Source: Lacticaseibacillus suibinensis
Lineage (GTDB): Bacteria; Bacillota; Bacilli; Lactobacillales; Lactobacillaceae
Assembly (NCBI RefSeq): GCF_003946175.1
Contig: NZ_RHOK01000005.1
Coordinates: 62,001 to 126,000 of the forward strand
Direction of reading: 5' to 3'
DNA: 64,000 nt
The position numbers were made by a program, and so were the translations under genes. A model generated the notes under the pieces. It did not search any database and was not told the DNA's origin. It was given only the letters and a program-made list of their open reading frames with translations. Shown one piece after another: positions 47,862 to 57,069 of this stretch. Position 1 is the first letter of the stretch. The number at the start of each line of letters is the position of its first letter.

Positions 47862-48395
47862 TTAATACAATTGTTCTTTCAAATAGTTGCCAAACTTGAC
47901 TCTGCTGCGTTCGACGGCGCGGCGGTCGGGTTTGGGGGTGACTTGATCGAATTGGGCGATAAGGCCGGCACGTTCAAGGTCGGAGAGGCTGGCGATGAAA
48001 TGGGCGAGTTCGGCGCGGATGAAGAGATTTTCCTCGATGCGATAACTGACCGTGCCTTCACCAAAGGTCGTAGGAATAGGGTCGGGAATAATAATAGCGG
48101 TGGCATCGGCCATACGCTTTTGCGCCAGCCGATTCCGAAGCAAGGAATTGATGTGTGACACCAGCACCATGCGGTAAAACGAGCCAAAGCGCGAGCCGCT
48201 GCTACCGTCATACCGGCGCACCGCATTCAGCATCGCAATCCGGGCTTCTTGCAACCAGTCATCATAGGTGAAATCGCGAATGTAATAGGCTTTGACAGTT
48301 TTCAGTACCAGCGGCAGATATTGATTGAATAAGGTCGCAAACGCTTGTGAATCAGTGCGTGCCCGCTGGATCAAGCTCAGTTCTTCATCAGTCAT
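47862..48395 (-). CDS. sigma-70 family factor, SigH/ComX-like
   Basis: A small alternative sigma factor, 177 residues from ATG 48395 (MTDEELSLIQRARTDSQAF), with AAAGGAGGG before it. Region 2 is clear (YLPLVLKTVKAYYIRDFTYDDWLQEARIAM, shown in part), and region 4 is short. Its place upstream of rpmG-secE-nusG matches sigH of B. subtilis and the competence-type sigH/comX of lactobacilli. Here the EET locus has come between it and rpmG. A competence role is inferred from position only. Confidence 0.82.
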   Translation of the reverse strand: MTDEELSLIQRARTDSQAFATLFNQYLPLVLKTVKAYYIRDFTYDDWLQEARIAMLNAVRRYDGSSGSRFGSFYRMVLVSHINSLLRNRLAQKRMADATAIIIPDPIPTTFGEGTVSYRIEENLFIRAELAHFIASLSDLERAGLIAQFDQVTPKPDRRAVERSRVKFGNYLKEQLY

Positions 48396-48616
48396 TGACC
48401 CTCCTTTACGGTGGGCTAAGTCTATGGCGGTAGTGTAGCAGGAAACCATTTTTCTGCCTAGCGAACAGGTGTTGGCAAAGGCTTGTGGCGTCGTACACAT
48501 CGAGCGGAAAACTAGACAAATCGCACAATTCCGTGTTTTTCTTAGCATATTCACATTTTCATCAAATTTGTCTCTTAGAATGTTGATAGTCTTAAATTTC
48601 AGAAACGGAGATGACC

Positions 48617-49441
48617 ATGATGGACCAAACGACGACCTCGCCGCAAACGACGCACAAAGCTCGGTCTTTCAGTTTTAGCTGGGCAGGGCTCTTGCCCTTC
48701 CTATTACCAATTTTATTGATCGTGATTTGGCAGGTGTCGGTGTCGGCAGGTTGGGTGGACAGTCAACTGTTACCCTCGCCGCTTGCCGTCATTCAAGACG
48801 GAATTGCGCTGTGGCAAACCGGAGAACTGCCGAAGAATATCAGCATTTCCCTTTACCGCGCTACCACTGGCTTTGTGCTTGGTGGGAGCATCGGCTTTAT
48901 CTTAGGGCTAGCCAATGGCTTATCCATGTTTAGTCGGCGGCTGCTCGATTCTTCAATTCAAATGCTGCGAAACATCCCCCATTTATCCTTGATTCCACTG
49001 GTTATTATTCTGCTGGGGATTGGCGAAACCGCCAAAATCTCACTGGTCACCATCGGCGTCATGTTCCCCATCTATATCAATACCTTCCACGGCATCACCA
49101 GTGTGGATCCGAATTTGATGGAAATGGGCCACGCTTATGGCTTATCCAAATGGGAACAGTTCACCAAAATCATTTTTCCTGGGGCGCTGCCGACAATTTT
49201 GGTCGGGGTGCGCTATGCCCTAGGCGTGATGTGGACGACCTTGATTGTGGCCGAAACGATTTCGTCGAATTCCGGGATTGGCTACATGGCCACCAACGCG
49301 CAGGAATTCATGGACATGGCCACGGTGCTACTATGTATCGTGATTTACGCCTTACTGGGGAAGTTGTCCGACCTGATTGCTAAAGCGCTAGAAAGTCTCT
49401 GCCTCAGCTGGCAAAACCAAGGAGGTGCAAGCCGTGAGTAA
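48617..49441 (+). CDS. ABC transporter permease, SsuC/TauC family
   Basis: Membrane subunit of a sulfonate/nitrate/taurine-type importer, about 274 residues with six hydrophobic helices. The start is ATG 48617, six bases after CGGAG; ATG codons at 48611 and 48620 are alternatives. The EAA loop reads MGHAYGLSKWEQFTKIIFPGALPTILVGVRYALG. It is the first gene of an unusual five-gene operon in which every junction overlaps. Confidence 0.9.
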   Translation: MMDQTTTSPQTTHKARSFSFSWAGLLPFLLPILLIVIWQVSVSAGWVDSQLLPSPLAVIQDGIALWQTGELPKNISISLYRATTGFVLGGSIGFILGLANGLSMFSRRLLDSSIQMLRNIPHLSLIPLVIILLGIGETAKISLVTIGVMFPIYINTFHGITSVDPNLMEMGHAYGLSKWEQFTKIIFPGALPTILVGVRYALGVMWTTLIVAETISSNSGIGYMATNAQEFMDMATVLLCIVIYALLGKLSDLIAKALESLCLSWQNQGGASRE

Positions 49442-50150
49442 TGCTCTGGTGACGCTCAACCACATTGATAAGCAATATGGCGACAACCACGCGCTGAAGG
49501 ATGTCAGTTTCGACATTCAGCAAGGGGAATTCGTGGCGTTAGTCGGCATGAGTGGTGGCGGCAAAAGCACGCTGCTGCGCCTGATTGCCCAACTGGAACA
49601 GCCTAGTGCTGGGACCATCACTTACAGTCAGCCTAACTTGGTGACCCGGGTGATGTTTCAGGACGGCCGGCTGCTGCCATGGATGACGACGCTCCAAAAC
49701 GTCTCTTTTAACAGCCACGATGCCAAAGTCAAAGCCCGCGCCCAGGCGACGCTCGAAGCGGTGGGGTTGAGCGATTTCGCCGCCCAGTATCCGGCTGCCC
49801 TCTCTGGTGGCCAAAAGCAGCGTCTGGCCTTAGCTCGGGCCTTAATGGCTGATCCTCAATTGCTGCTGCTCGATGAACCGCTTGGCGCCTTGGATGCCTT
49901 GACGCGGCGCAATATGCAGGCCTTCATCACGCAAATCTGCGACCAAAAGCACCTGACGACGCTACTCATCACCCATGACGTAGATGAGGCGGCGCGGATG
50001 GCAGACCGTGTCATTGTGGTCAAAAGCGGTCGCAATGTGTATGAAACCAAGGGCGCCAAAGGGCAGGATGCCGAAACCGTGGCCCGCGTGGCCGAAGAAG
50101 TGCTTGAAGTCATTCTCGCGCCAGAACAGGCGGTGACCGCTCGTGCCTGA
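49434..50150 (+). CDS. ABC transporter ATPase, SsuB/TauB family
   Basis: Energising subunit, 238 residues. It starts at GTG 49434, with GGAGG eight bases before, overlapping the permease end by eight bases. Walker A is GMSGGGKSTLL (a Gly replaces the usual Ser-Gly). It has Q-loop VMFQDGRLLPW, signature LSGGQKQRLALARAL, Walker B LLLLDEPLGALD and H-loop LITHDVDEAARMADR. It is typical of the nitrate/sulfonate/taurine class. Confidence 0.92.
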   Translation: MSNALVTLNHIDKQYGDNHALKDVSFDIQQGEFVALVGMSGGGKSTLLRLIAQLEQPSAGTITYSQPNLVTRVMFQDGRLLPWMTTLQNVSFNSHDAKVKARAQATLEAVGLSDFAAQYPAALSGGQKQRLALARALMADPQLLLLDEPLGALDALTRRNMQAFITQICDQKHLTTLLITHDVDEAARMADRVIVVKSGRNVYETKGAKGQDAETVARVAEEVLEVILAPEQAVTARA

Positions 50151-51339
50151 ACCGACCAAGAAGAAGAAACGTCCTTATTTACATGAAGTCGACTTAATGC
50201 GGATTATCTTCATCTTCGGGGTGCTGCTCAACCACACCACTACCGCCTTTTCCCAGTCGATGGCAGATGCTGCTGGGGCGCCGCACATGACGCTTTTGGC
50301 CACGCACCTGCTGATTCACTTCACCCGGATGGGCTTCATGTTCATGACCGGGCTGGTATTGACCTTGAACTACTATCATCGCAATGACTGGCCCACCTTC
50401 TTCAAGAAGCGCTTTGCCGGCTCCGGCTGGCCCTATGTGCTGTGGAACATCATCTTACTGACCGCGTCTTGCCTCCTGGCCATTGCGCCGTTCACCTGGG
50501 CCACTTACTGGCCGACGTTGACCTCTGCGTTGCTGCACGGGGATCAGTTCTATCTCTACTACATTGTGGTGACCTTGCAGTTGTATGTGCTGTTCCCGTT
50601 CATGGTGAAACTCTTCCAAAAAGTATCGAATCACAATTTGATTTTGCTGGTCAGCTTTCTCGTCCAGCTGGCAGTGGTGTTCTTCATCAAGTATGACTAT
50701 CAATTCATGGATCGCTCCAACCTCACCTGGTGGGTCCGGTCCTACGGGGTCAACGTCTTCACCTACCAGTTCTACTTCATCTTTGGTGAATACACGTCGC
50801 TCCACTACCAGCAGATGGTCCAAAGCATTCGCAAACACGCCCGCGCTTTGATCACCGCGACTTTGCTGCTCAGCGTTGGCACCGTGCCGTATTATTTCTG
50901 GAACCGCAATGTGCTCGGCTTTGCCCACAGCTACGCGGTATCGCCGCACCAGCCATATATGTTCGTTTATGACGTGCTGATGATTCTGACCATTTTCTGG
51001 ATTGGTCTAAAATACTCAGATTGGCGCCAGCACGGCATGCCGGCGCGGCTGGATCAATGGGTGAAAAATGGTGCCAAGGTGTCCTTCGGGATTTACCTGG
51101 ATCAGACCATTGGCCTGACACTGTTGCGCTGGATTTTAGCCCAAACTCATTTGTCCGATTGGGGCTATTTCGCCGCCATTCCGCTCGGGTACGTCTTCGT
51201 GCTGGCCGTGTCCTTCGGCATTGCCTGGTTCTGCTACAAGGTGCCGCCATTTGGCATCTTGATTGGCCGGCCGCAATGGCACCTGTTAAAACATAATCGT
51301 CAACCTAAAGGAGCTTTGCTTAATGACACCGCTAAATAA
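50143..51339 (+). CDS. acyltransferase 3 family membrane protein
   Basis: Membrane O-acyltransferase of the OafA/YrhL type, 398 residues with about ten hydrophobic helices. It starts at GTG and overlaps the ATPase end. The N-terminal LHEVDLMRIIFIFGVLLNHT has the conserved Arg and the catalytic-type His of this family. There is no added SGNH domain, so it would pass acyl groups across or onto a membrane acceptor. Its position between an ABC ATPase and an acyl-activating ligase is unusual. The donor and acceptor are unknown. Confidence 0.88.
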   Translation: MPEPTKKKKRPYLHEVDLMRIIFIFGVLLNHTTTAFSQSMADAAGAPHMTLLATHLLIHFTRMGFMFMTGLVLTLNYYHRNDWPTFFKKRFAGSGWPYVLWNIILLTASCLLAIAPFTWATYWPTLTSALLHGDQFYLYYIVVTLQLYVLFPFMVKLFQKVSNHNLILLVSFLVQLAVVFFIKYDYQFMDRSNLTWWVRSYGVNVFTYQFYFIFGEYTSLHYQQMVQSIRKHARALITATLLLSVGTVPYYFWNRNVLGFAHSYAVSPHQPYMFVYDVLMILTIFWIGLKYSDWRQHGMPARLDQWVKNGAKVSFGIYLDQTIGLTLLRWILAQTHLSDWGYFAAIPLGYVFVLAVSFGIAWFCYKVPPFGILIGRPQWHLLKHNRQPKGALLNDTAK

Positions 51340-52861
51340 ACATCTGACTCAGCAAAATCAATCGCATCAGGACCAACCCATGGTCAAAGACATCGCCTTA
51401 GACCGCTGGTTCACTGGTGCGGATTTAGATCAAGACATTGAAGCCCTCAAGGCAGGCTGGCAAGAAGCAGGCCTTAGCCGCGGCGATGTGTTGATGGTGT
51501 GTTTGCCAAATTCGGCTGCGTTTATCCCGATTGACCAAGCCGCTTGGCAAGTGGGAATCGCGGTGCATCCAGTCTCCCCGACCAGCCCGGCCAGTGAACT
51601 GCTCGCCGACCGCGATGAGCATCACTATGCCGCCATGCTCCTACTGCCAGACATGGCCGCTCAGGTGATGCGTGATTCCTTCACCCAACAAGCGGTGACG
51701 CTGGCCACCCTGCCGACTGCCACGCTGGTGGTCGCACCGGCTGATTGCGGGCCGGCCCAAACTGGCCCAGTGACTGAAAACGACCTGGCGCTGATTTTGG
51801 CCACCAGTGGCACCACTGGCAAGCCTAAGCGCGTTGGCCTGTCGCAGCGCCTGATTTTTAACGCCGCCACGCATGACGCCCAAAGCAACGACATGCATGA
51901 AGACTCAGTGGCGTTGATCACCATGCCGATGTTTCATATCAACGCCCAAGTCATGGTGGCTTTGGCGATGCGCATGGCCGATGGCAAACTCGTGATTGCG
52001 CCGAAATTCTCGGCTTCGCGTTTCTGGAATTGGGTGGCCGATAACGGCGTCAACTGGACGTCAGTAGTGCCGACAATTGTAGGCATTCTGCTGCTAAACG
52101 AAACCGCCAATCAGGTCTACCATCAGCGTCGCACCGAGATTAATCTGATGTTCACGCGGTGCAGCTCGTTTGCCTTGCCAGAAGATCAGCTCCGCACCTT
52201 CCAAAACCGCTTCAACACCCATGTCATCGAAGGCTACGGCATGACCGAATCCGCCAGCCAGTGCACGATTAACCCGCTGGAAGCCCCGAAAATTGGCTCG
52301 GCGGGCAAGCCCTTTGGCACCAAAGTCAAAATCCGCCAGCAAGATGGCACGCTCACTACTGCGCCTTCCGTGCTGGGTGAAATTGTCATTGCCGGCGATC
52401 ATGTCATCGATCAATACATGGATCCGCATGCCGATGCGTTTGCTGATGGGTGGTTTTTAACTGGCGATTTGGGCTACTTTGACGAAGATGGCTATCTCTT
52501 TGTCAAAGGCCGCGCCAAGGAAATCATTTCCCGTGGCGGCGAAAAAGTGGCGCCGGCCCATGTCGAAAACGTGCTCGACGAACTGCCCTTCATCGCCCAG
52601 CTGTGCGTCATCGGCCTGCCCGACCCACTCTACGGCGAAGAAGTCACGGCAGCGATTATTTCTACCACGCCTGGCGAAAACGAGGAAGAGCAGCGCCAAA
52701 CTGTGCTTGAATACGGCCGCGCCCACCTAGCGAAGTATGAAGCACCCACCAAAGTGATGTTTTTGGATGAATTTCCCCGCAATCAAACCGGCAAAGTGCT
52801 GCGGCCAATGCTCAAGCAATGGCTGAAGGAGGGCGACCATGTCACACAAACCGCGCTTTAA
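51323..52861 (+). CDS. AMP-forming acyl-CoA/acyl ligase
   Basis: ANL-superfamily adenylating enzyme, 512 residues. It has P-loop LATSGTTGKPKRV, motif GYGMTESASQ, the hinge GDLGYFDEDGYLFVKGRAKEI, SRGGEKVAPAHVE and the C-terminal catalytic lysine in RNQTGKVLR, all intact. It starts within the acyltransferase 3' end, with AAAGGAG nine bases before. The substrate may be a fatty or small carboxylic acid, and the thiol acceptor (CoA or a carrier protein) is not evident. No carrier protein is encoded beside it. Confidence 0.9.
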   Translation: MTPLNKHLTQQNQSHQDQPMVKDIALDRWFTGADLDQDIEALKAGWQEAGLSRGDVLMVCLPNSAAFIPIDQAAWQVGIAVHPVSPTSPASELLADRDEHHYAAMLLLPDMAAQVMRDSFTQQAVTLATLPTATLVVAPADCGPAQTGPVTENDLALILATSGTTGKPKRVGLSQRLIFNAATHDAQSNDMHEDSVALITMPMFHINAQVMVALAMRMADGKLVIAPKFSASRFWNWVADNGVNWTSVVPTIVGILLLNETANQVYHQRRTEINLMFTRCSSFALPEDQLRTFQNRFNTHVIEGYGMTESASQCTINPLEAPKIGSAGKPFGTKVKIRQQDGTLTTAPSVLGEIVIAGDHVIDQYMDPHADAFADGWFLTGDLGYFDEDGYLFVKGRAKEIISRGGEKVAPAHVENVLDELPFIAQLCVIGLPDPLYGEEVTAAIISTTPGENEEEQRQTVLEYGRAHLAKYEAPTKVMFLDEFPRNQTGKVLRPMLKQWLKEGDHVTQTAL

Positions 52862-53822
52862 AATTGCTTTGCTGCTCTTGGCGCTAGTCGCCTGGCTAGC
52901 GGTGGCGGTGTACGGCTACACCCAAACGATCACCTCTACCAGTAGCGACGGCAAGAAGCTGACGCGCGTGGTGGTCGGTTATCAAAAAGTCGACCCAGCG
53001 GATATTTCCCGCCAGCGCGGCGAACTCGCCAAGAAGATGAAGGCCAAAGGTTACAAGGTCGTCTTCAAGGAATTTCAAAGCGGTGCCGCCTTGATGACTG
53101 CGCTGAAGTCCGGCAACATCGACTATGCGCGCTTAGGTGACACCCCACCAGTCGTTAACCAAGCCAGTGGGTTGGATCTCGTCTATATTGGCGCCGGGGC
53201 CTCGAAGGAATATGGGACCGGCGTGCTGGTGGGCAAAAACTCCGGCATCACTTCGATTAAGCAGCTCAAAGGCAAGCGCATTGCCTACGCCAAAGGCACC
53301 GCTGCCGAGTTCACCATTATTCAAGTGCTTGCCAAGGCTGGTTTGACCACCAAAGATGTCACACTGGTCAACATGGACCAAGGCGCCGCCAGTGTCGCTT
53401 TTGCCAAAGGTAACGTCGATGCCTGGGTCACCTGGGATCCTTACACCGCCACCGCCCAAGTGCAACAAGATGCGAAGCTGCTGACCAATGCTAAGGGTCT
53501 GGCGATGAACCGGGACTTCGTGGTCGCAACGCGTAAGTATGCGAAGAACCACACCAAAGTCTCCAGCTTGTTGATTAAGTACATGGGCCAAGATATGACT
53601 TGGGCGACCAAACACCCCACTGAGCTGATCGATATGCTGAGCAAAACCCTGAAACTGTCGAAGAAGATTATGAAGCTCACCGTGGAGCGCCGCACCTTCT
53701 CGATGGCGCCAGTCACCGATGCGATTGTTGCCGAACAGCAAAAAATCGCCGATGTCTTCTATGAACAAGGCATCATCACCAAGAAAATTGACATCAATGA
53801 CGCGCTACTTGATTCGAAGTGA
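52839..53822 (+). CDS. ABC transporter substrate-binding protein, SsuA-like
   Basis: Extracytoplasmic receptor of the sulfonate/nitrate/taurine family, 327 residues. There is an N-terminal hydrophobic segment (about 8-28) but no lipobox cysteine, so it is anchored by an uncleaved helix or secreted. KSGNIDYARLGDTPPVV and KGTAAEFTIIQVLAKAGL are the ligand-loop segments. A WVTWDPYTATAQ segment follows, as in SsuA. It overlaps the ligase end by 23 bases and closes the operon. Confidence 0.9.
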   Translation: MSHKPRFKIALLLLALVAWLAVAVYGYTQTITSTSSDGKKLTRVVVGYQKVDPADISRQRGELAKKMKAKGYKVVFKEFQSGAALMTALKSGNIDYARLGDTPPVVNQASGLDLVYIGAGASKEYGTGVLVGKNSGITSIKQLKGKRIAYAKGTAAEFTIIQVLAKAGLTTKDVTLVNMDQGAASVAFAKGNVDAWVTWDPYTATAQVQQDAKLLTNAKGLAMNRDFVVATRKYAKNHTKVSSLLIKYMGQDMTWATKHPTELIDMLSKTLKLSKKIMKLTVERRTFSMAPVTDAIVAEQQKIADVFYEQGIITKKIDINDALLDSK

Positions 53823-53835
53823 CATCTGCCAAATC

Positions 53836-53876
53836 AAAATGACCAGCCAAGATTTTACTTTGGCTGGTCATTTTTT
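53836..53876. terminator. bidirectional terminator
   Basis: AAAATGACCAGCCAA, nine bases, TTGGCTGGTCATTTTTT: a 15-bp perfect stem shared by the acyl/ABC operon and the convergent yacP. Confidence 0.93.
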
Positions 53877-54414
53877 ATTGATCTTGATCTGGATGCCGCG
53901 TGAGCTTGCGCCGCGCTTTATCCAGCTTGCGTAGCTGCTCATTACTCCAAGGGGTGTTGCGCTTGCTTTCTCGCATGATGAACGGGTCGGTGGAATGGGT
54001 GAACTCGCGGTTCGACCGGGCAATTTCGCCGAGGAACTCGCGTGAAGAAATCCGCAGCGCACCGCGTGAAAACACCGTCCACTGTTCGGCCTGATCAGAA
54101 GTGACCACGGTGAGCTGTACCAGCGGCGTATTCAGATCATTGGCCAAGCGCTCGATATAGCTATCGGCGGTTTCATCCTGCTGGGTGAACACCACTTTGA
54201 ACTGCCACTTATCGTAGCTTTCGCCGATGCCGGGCACATACATCGCGTCAAACACCACAATGATCTCCGCGTCTTCATGCGCCCGGTACTCGGCAATTTC
54301 GTCTAGCAACTGATCGCGCGCGGCGTCAAAATGACCGGTGGCTTTGAGCTTGGCCAATTCCGGCCAATTACCAATCACATTGTAGCCATCCACAATCAGC
54401 AGATGCCGGCGCAT
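53875..54414 (-). CDS. yacP: NYN domain RNase, YacP/Rae1 family
   Basis: PIN-like endoribonuclease, 179 residues. B. subtilis YacP (Rae1) cleaves mRNA in the ribosomal A site. The start LLIVDGYNVIGNWPEL and the acidic AEIIVVFDAM and VVTSDQAEQ hold the metal-binding aspartates. The start codon directly follows the rlmB stop. Last gene of the cysS-mrnC-rlmB-yacP operon. Confidence 0.94.
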   Translation of the reverse strand: MRRHLLIVDGYNVIGNWPELAKLKATGHFDAARDQLLDEIAEYRAHEDAEIIVVFDAMYVPGIGESYDKWQFKVVFTQQDETADSYIERLANDLNTPLVQLTVVTSDQAEQWTVFSRGALRISSREFLGEIARSNREFTHSTDPFIMRESKRNTPWSNEQLRKLDKARRKLTRHPDQDQ

Positions 54415-55206
54415 TTATTTGCCTCCACGGCTGGTAAAGCCTTGATACATCAAGATGCCGGCGGCGACACTGGCATTGAGGCTTTGCACGTGCCCCACCA
54501 TCGGAATGGTCAAGGTGGCATCCATCAATTTGGCAATCCCCGGGGAAATGCCTTTCCCTTCGTTGCCAATCACCAGGGCGATACTGCCGGTGGCATTCCA
54601 CTGGCGGAAGTCTTGGCCATCCATGGCGGTGCCGAAGATCCAAACCCCTTTATCCTTGAGCTTCTTGATGGTTTGGGCCAAATTCGTCACCCGCGCCACT
54701 GGCACATGCTCAATCGCCCCAGTGGAGACCTTCGCCACGGTGCTGGTTAAGCCAACCGCGCGGTGTTTGGGAATGATAATGCCATCCACGCCAATCGCAT
54801 CGGCTGTCCGCAAAATCGAACCGAGGTTTTGCGGGTCTTCCAAGTTATCCAAAATCACAAAGAACGGGTCGTGCCCCTCGGCGTGTGCGAACAGCTCATC
54901 CAAAGTGGCATAAGCGTATGGCGTCATCGCCACCATCACGCCTTGGTGATTGCCGCCATCAGTCAGCAGATCCAGCTTAGTCTTCGGCACCTGGCTGACC
55001 AGAATCTTTTGCTTTGTTGCTTTATCGACAATCGCCCGCACCGGATCGCTGTTCAGTCCGTTTTGGACGAACAGCTTGTTGATGGTTTTGGCACTCCCAT
55101 TTTTCAGCGCCTCGGCCACAGCATGGCGGCCGAAAACGAATTCATCTTCATGCGCCTGATCCTTGGGCTGACTGCGATGGGCTTCACTTGGTCTTGAATT
55201 GGCCAT
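54415..55206 (-). CDS. rlmB: 23S rRNA 2'-O-methyltransferase RlmB (TrmH family)
   Basis: SPOUT methyltransferase for G2251 of 23S rRNA, 263 residues from ATG 55206 ([13 protein letters not shown]), with GAAGGAGGG before it. It has [12 protein letters not shown] at the start of the substrate-binding domain, and knot motifs [25 protein letters not shown] and [18 protein letters not shown]. The first 30 residues are a charged extension. It overlaps mrnC by 23 bases. Confidence 0.96.
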   Translation of the reverse strand: MANSRPSEAHRSQPKDQAHEDEFVFGRHAVAEALKNGSAKTINKLFVQNGLNSDPVRAIVDKATKQKILVSQVPKTKLDLLTDGGNHQGVMVAMTPYAYATLDELFAHAEGHDPFFVILDNLEDPQNLGSILRTADAIGVDGIIIPKHRAVGLTSTVAKVSTGAIEHVPVARVTNLAQTIKKLKDKGVWIFGTAMDGQDFRQWNATGSIALVIGNEGKGISPGIAKLMDATLTIPMVGHVQSLNASVAAGILMYQGFTSRGGK

Positions 55207-55606
55207 GGCCTGTCCCTCCTTCTTCGACAAATGCGATGCACCAGGCGGCAAGCTCATCGATGCGCGCCGTTTGGGCGGTTAACTTCAGATAGCCAAACAA
55301 CGCTTCAAACCCGGTAGAAATGCGGTACGTCACGACATCCGTATGTTTCGCGTGGGTGTAACTTTTGGCGTTACGCCCGCGTTTGAAATAGTTCCATTCT
55401 GCTTCAGACAGCAGGTTTTGGTTTTCCATTTCGCCAATCAGCGCCGCTTGGGCTTTGGCCGACACGAAACTTTTCGCCGCCTTTTGCAGCTGGCTGGGCC
55501 GCACTAACCCGCGGTCCAACAAGTGCTCGCGCACGTAGACTTCATACACGGCATCCCCCAAGTACGCCAGGGCAATGCCATTCAATTGTTTTGCGTCAGC
55601 TGTCAT
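55184..55606 (-). CDS. mrnC: mini-ribonuclease III
   Basis: Processes 23S rRNA ends, 140 residues. The start is the ATG at 55606, which shares ATGA with the cysS stop. [19 protein letters not shown] is the RNase III catalytic helix with Asp, and the second acidic site is in [18 protein letters not shown]. It lacks the dsRNA-binding domain, as expected. Confidence 0.95.
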   Translation of the reverse strand: MTADAKQLNGIALAYLGDAVYEVYVREHLLDRGLVRPSQLQKAAKSFVSAKAQAALIGEMENQNLLSEAEWNYFKRGRNAKSYTHAKHTDVVTYRISTGFEALFGYLKLTAQTARIDELAAWCIAFVEEGGTGHGQFKTK

Positions 55607-57006
55607 TTGCGGCGCCACCTCGTTCCTTGTGCGGTATCATCCAGTAAAATTCCTTGGGCCTGCAGGTCGTCGCGAATCTGGTCACTCAAGGCAAAATCCT
55701 TGGCGGCGCGGGCGGCATTGCGCTTTTCAATCAAGGCTTCGACATCGGCATCCAGCAGCTCGGCTTGGAACTGCACGCCGAAAATCGCCAGCCACTGCGC
55801 CTGCAAGTCGAGTAGCGCCTGCAGGGTGTCGGCGTAAACCGTATCGGCGCCGGCGACTTCATTCATCAGCTTGGCCAAATCGTAAACCACAGCTAGGCCA
55901 TTTTGCACGTTGATGTCGTCATCCATGGCCCCGATAAAGGCCGCTTTGAGGCTGGCCAACTGGGCCATCACCTCAGCACTGCTGCCAGGCTGGGCGCCTT
56001 GCTGCCGGTAGGCCACAGCATCGCGGGCAATTTTCAGCCGTTCGAGATTGCGGGCGGCTTCCTTGAGGCCGGCTTCAGAATAGCGAATTGGCCGGCGGTA
56101 CTGCGTGCTGGCCATCAAAAAGCGCAGCGTCTGGGGATCAACCGTTTTGACGATCTCATGCACCGTGATGAAGTTACCCAGTGACTTGCTCATTTTTTCG
56201 TCAGCTTCCCCGATGGTCACGAAGCCGTTGTGCATCCAGTAGTTGACGAACTTCTTACCGGTAGCGGCTTCACTTTGGGCAATTTCGTTTTCGTGGTGCG
56301 GGAATTCTAGATCCTGGCCGCCACCATGAATGTCGATCGTATCGCCTAGCAAGGTCGTACTCATCACGGAGCATTCAATGTGCCAGCCTGGCCGACCTTG
56401 GCCCCAAGGCGAGTCCCAAGCAATTTCACCGGGCTTGGCCGCTTTCCACAAGGCAAAATCGATGGGATCTTCCTTGCGGGCGGTTTCGGCATCGGCCACA
56501 TGCTGGGAGGCGCCTTGCTCCAGCTCGTCGACGTTTTTGTTGGCCAGCTCGCCATAGTGCTTGAACTTGCGGGCACGATAATAGACATCGCCTTCGGATT
56601 CATAGGCATAACCCTTGGCCATCAGGCGCTCAACGAAGCTAATGATTTCCGGAATCATTTGGCTGGCGCGAGGATGCGCCGTGGCCGGTTCGATGTTCAG
56701 CTTGCCAGTGTCGGCCATGAAGGCATCAATGAAGCGTTGCGCTAAGTCGAGCGGCGCCTCGCCGGTTTCATGGGCGGCGTTGATGATTTTATCATCAACA
56801 TCGGTGAAGTTTGAGACGTACTTCACCTTGTACCCGCGATACTCGAAGTACCGCCGAATGGTATCAAAGGCAATCGCCGAGCGGGCATTGCCGATGTGAA
56901 TATAGTTGTACACCGTGGGGCCACAGACATACATACTGATTTCCCCTGGTTTGATCGGTGTGAATGGTTCTTTTTGCCGCGTGAGCGTGTTATATAGTTG
57001 CAGCAT
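55603..57006 (-). CDS. cysS: cysteine-tRNA ligase
   Basis: Class I aminoacyl-tRNA synthetase, 467 residues from ATG 57006 ([15 protein letters not shown]), with AGGGGG before it. It has zinc-binding and HIGH motifs [22 protein letters not shown] in [12 protein letters not shown] and [21 protein letters not shown]. In B. subtilis cysE lies between gltX and cysS; no cysE is present here. No T-box leader was seen upstream. Confidence 0.98.
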   Translation of the reverse strand: MLQLYNTLTRQKEPFTPIKPGEISMYVCGPTVYNYIHIGNARSAIAFDTIRRYFEYRGYKVKYVSNFTDVDDKIINAAHETGEAPLDLAQRFIDAFMADTGKLNIEPATAHPRASQMIPEIISFVERLMAKGYAYESEGDVYYRARKFKHYGELANKNVDELEQGASQHVADAETARKEDPIDFALWKAAKPGEIAWDSPWGQGRPGWHIECSVMSTTLLGDTIDIHGGGQDLEFPHHENEIAQSEAATGKKFVNYWMHNGFVTIGEADEKMSKSLGNFITVHEIVKTVDPQTLRFLMASTQYRRPIRYSEAGLKEAARNLERLKIARDAVAYRQQGAQPGSSAEVMAQLASLKAAFIGAMDDDINVQNGLAVVYDLAKLMNEVAGADTVYADTLQALLDLQAQWLAIFGVQFQAELLDADVEALIEKRNAARAAKDFALSDQIRDDLQAQGILLDDTAQGTRWRRK

Positions 57007-57069
57007 TTTGTCGCCCCCTATGTCTCTTGTATCATACTCGAAAACCCGCATCGTTGCTAGTTGCGCTGT

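Noticed and set aside
57007-57069. T-box leader before cysS
   Set aside because: The gap to recQ is only about 60 bases and shows no T-box elements.
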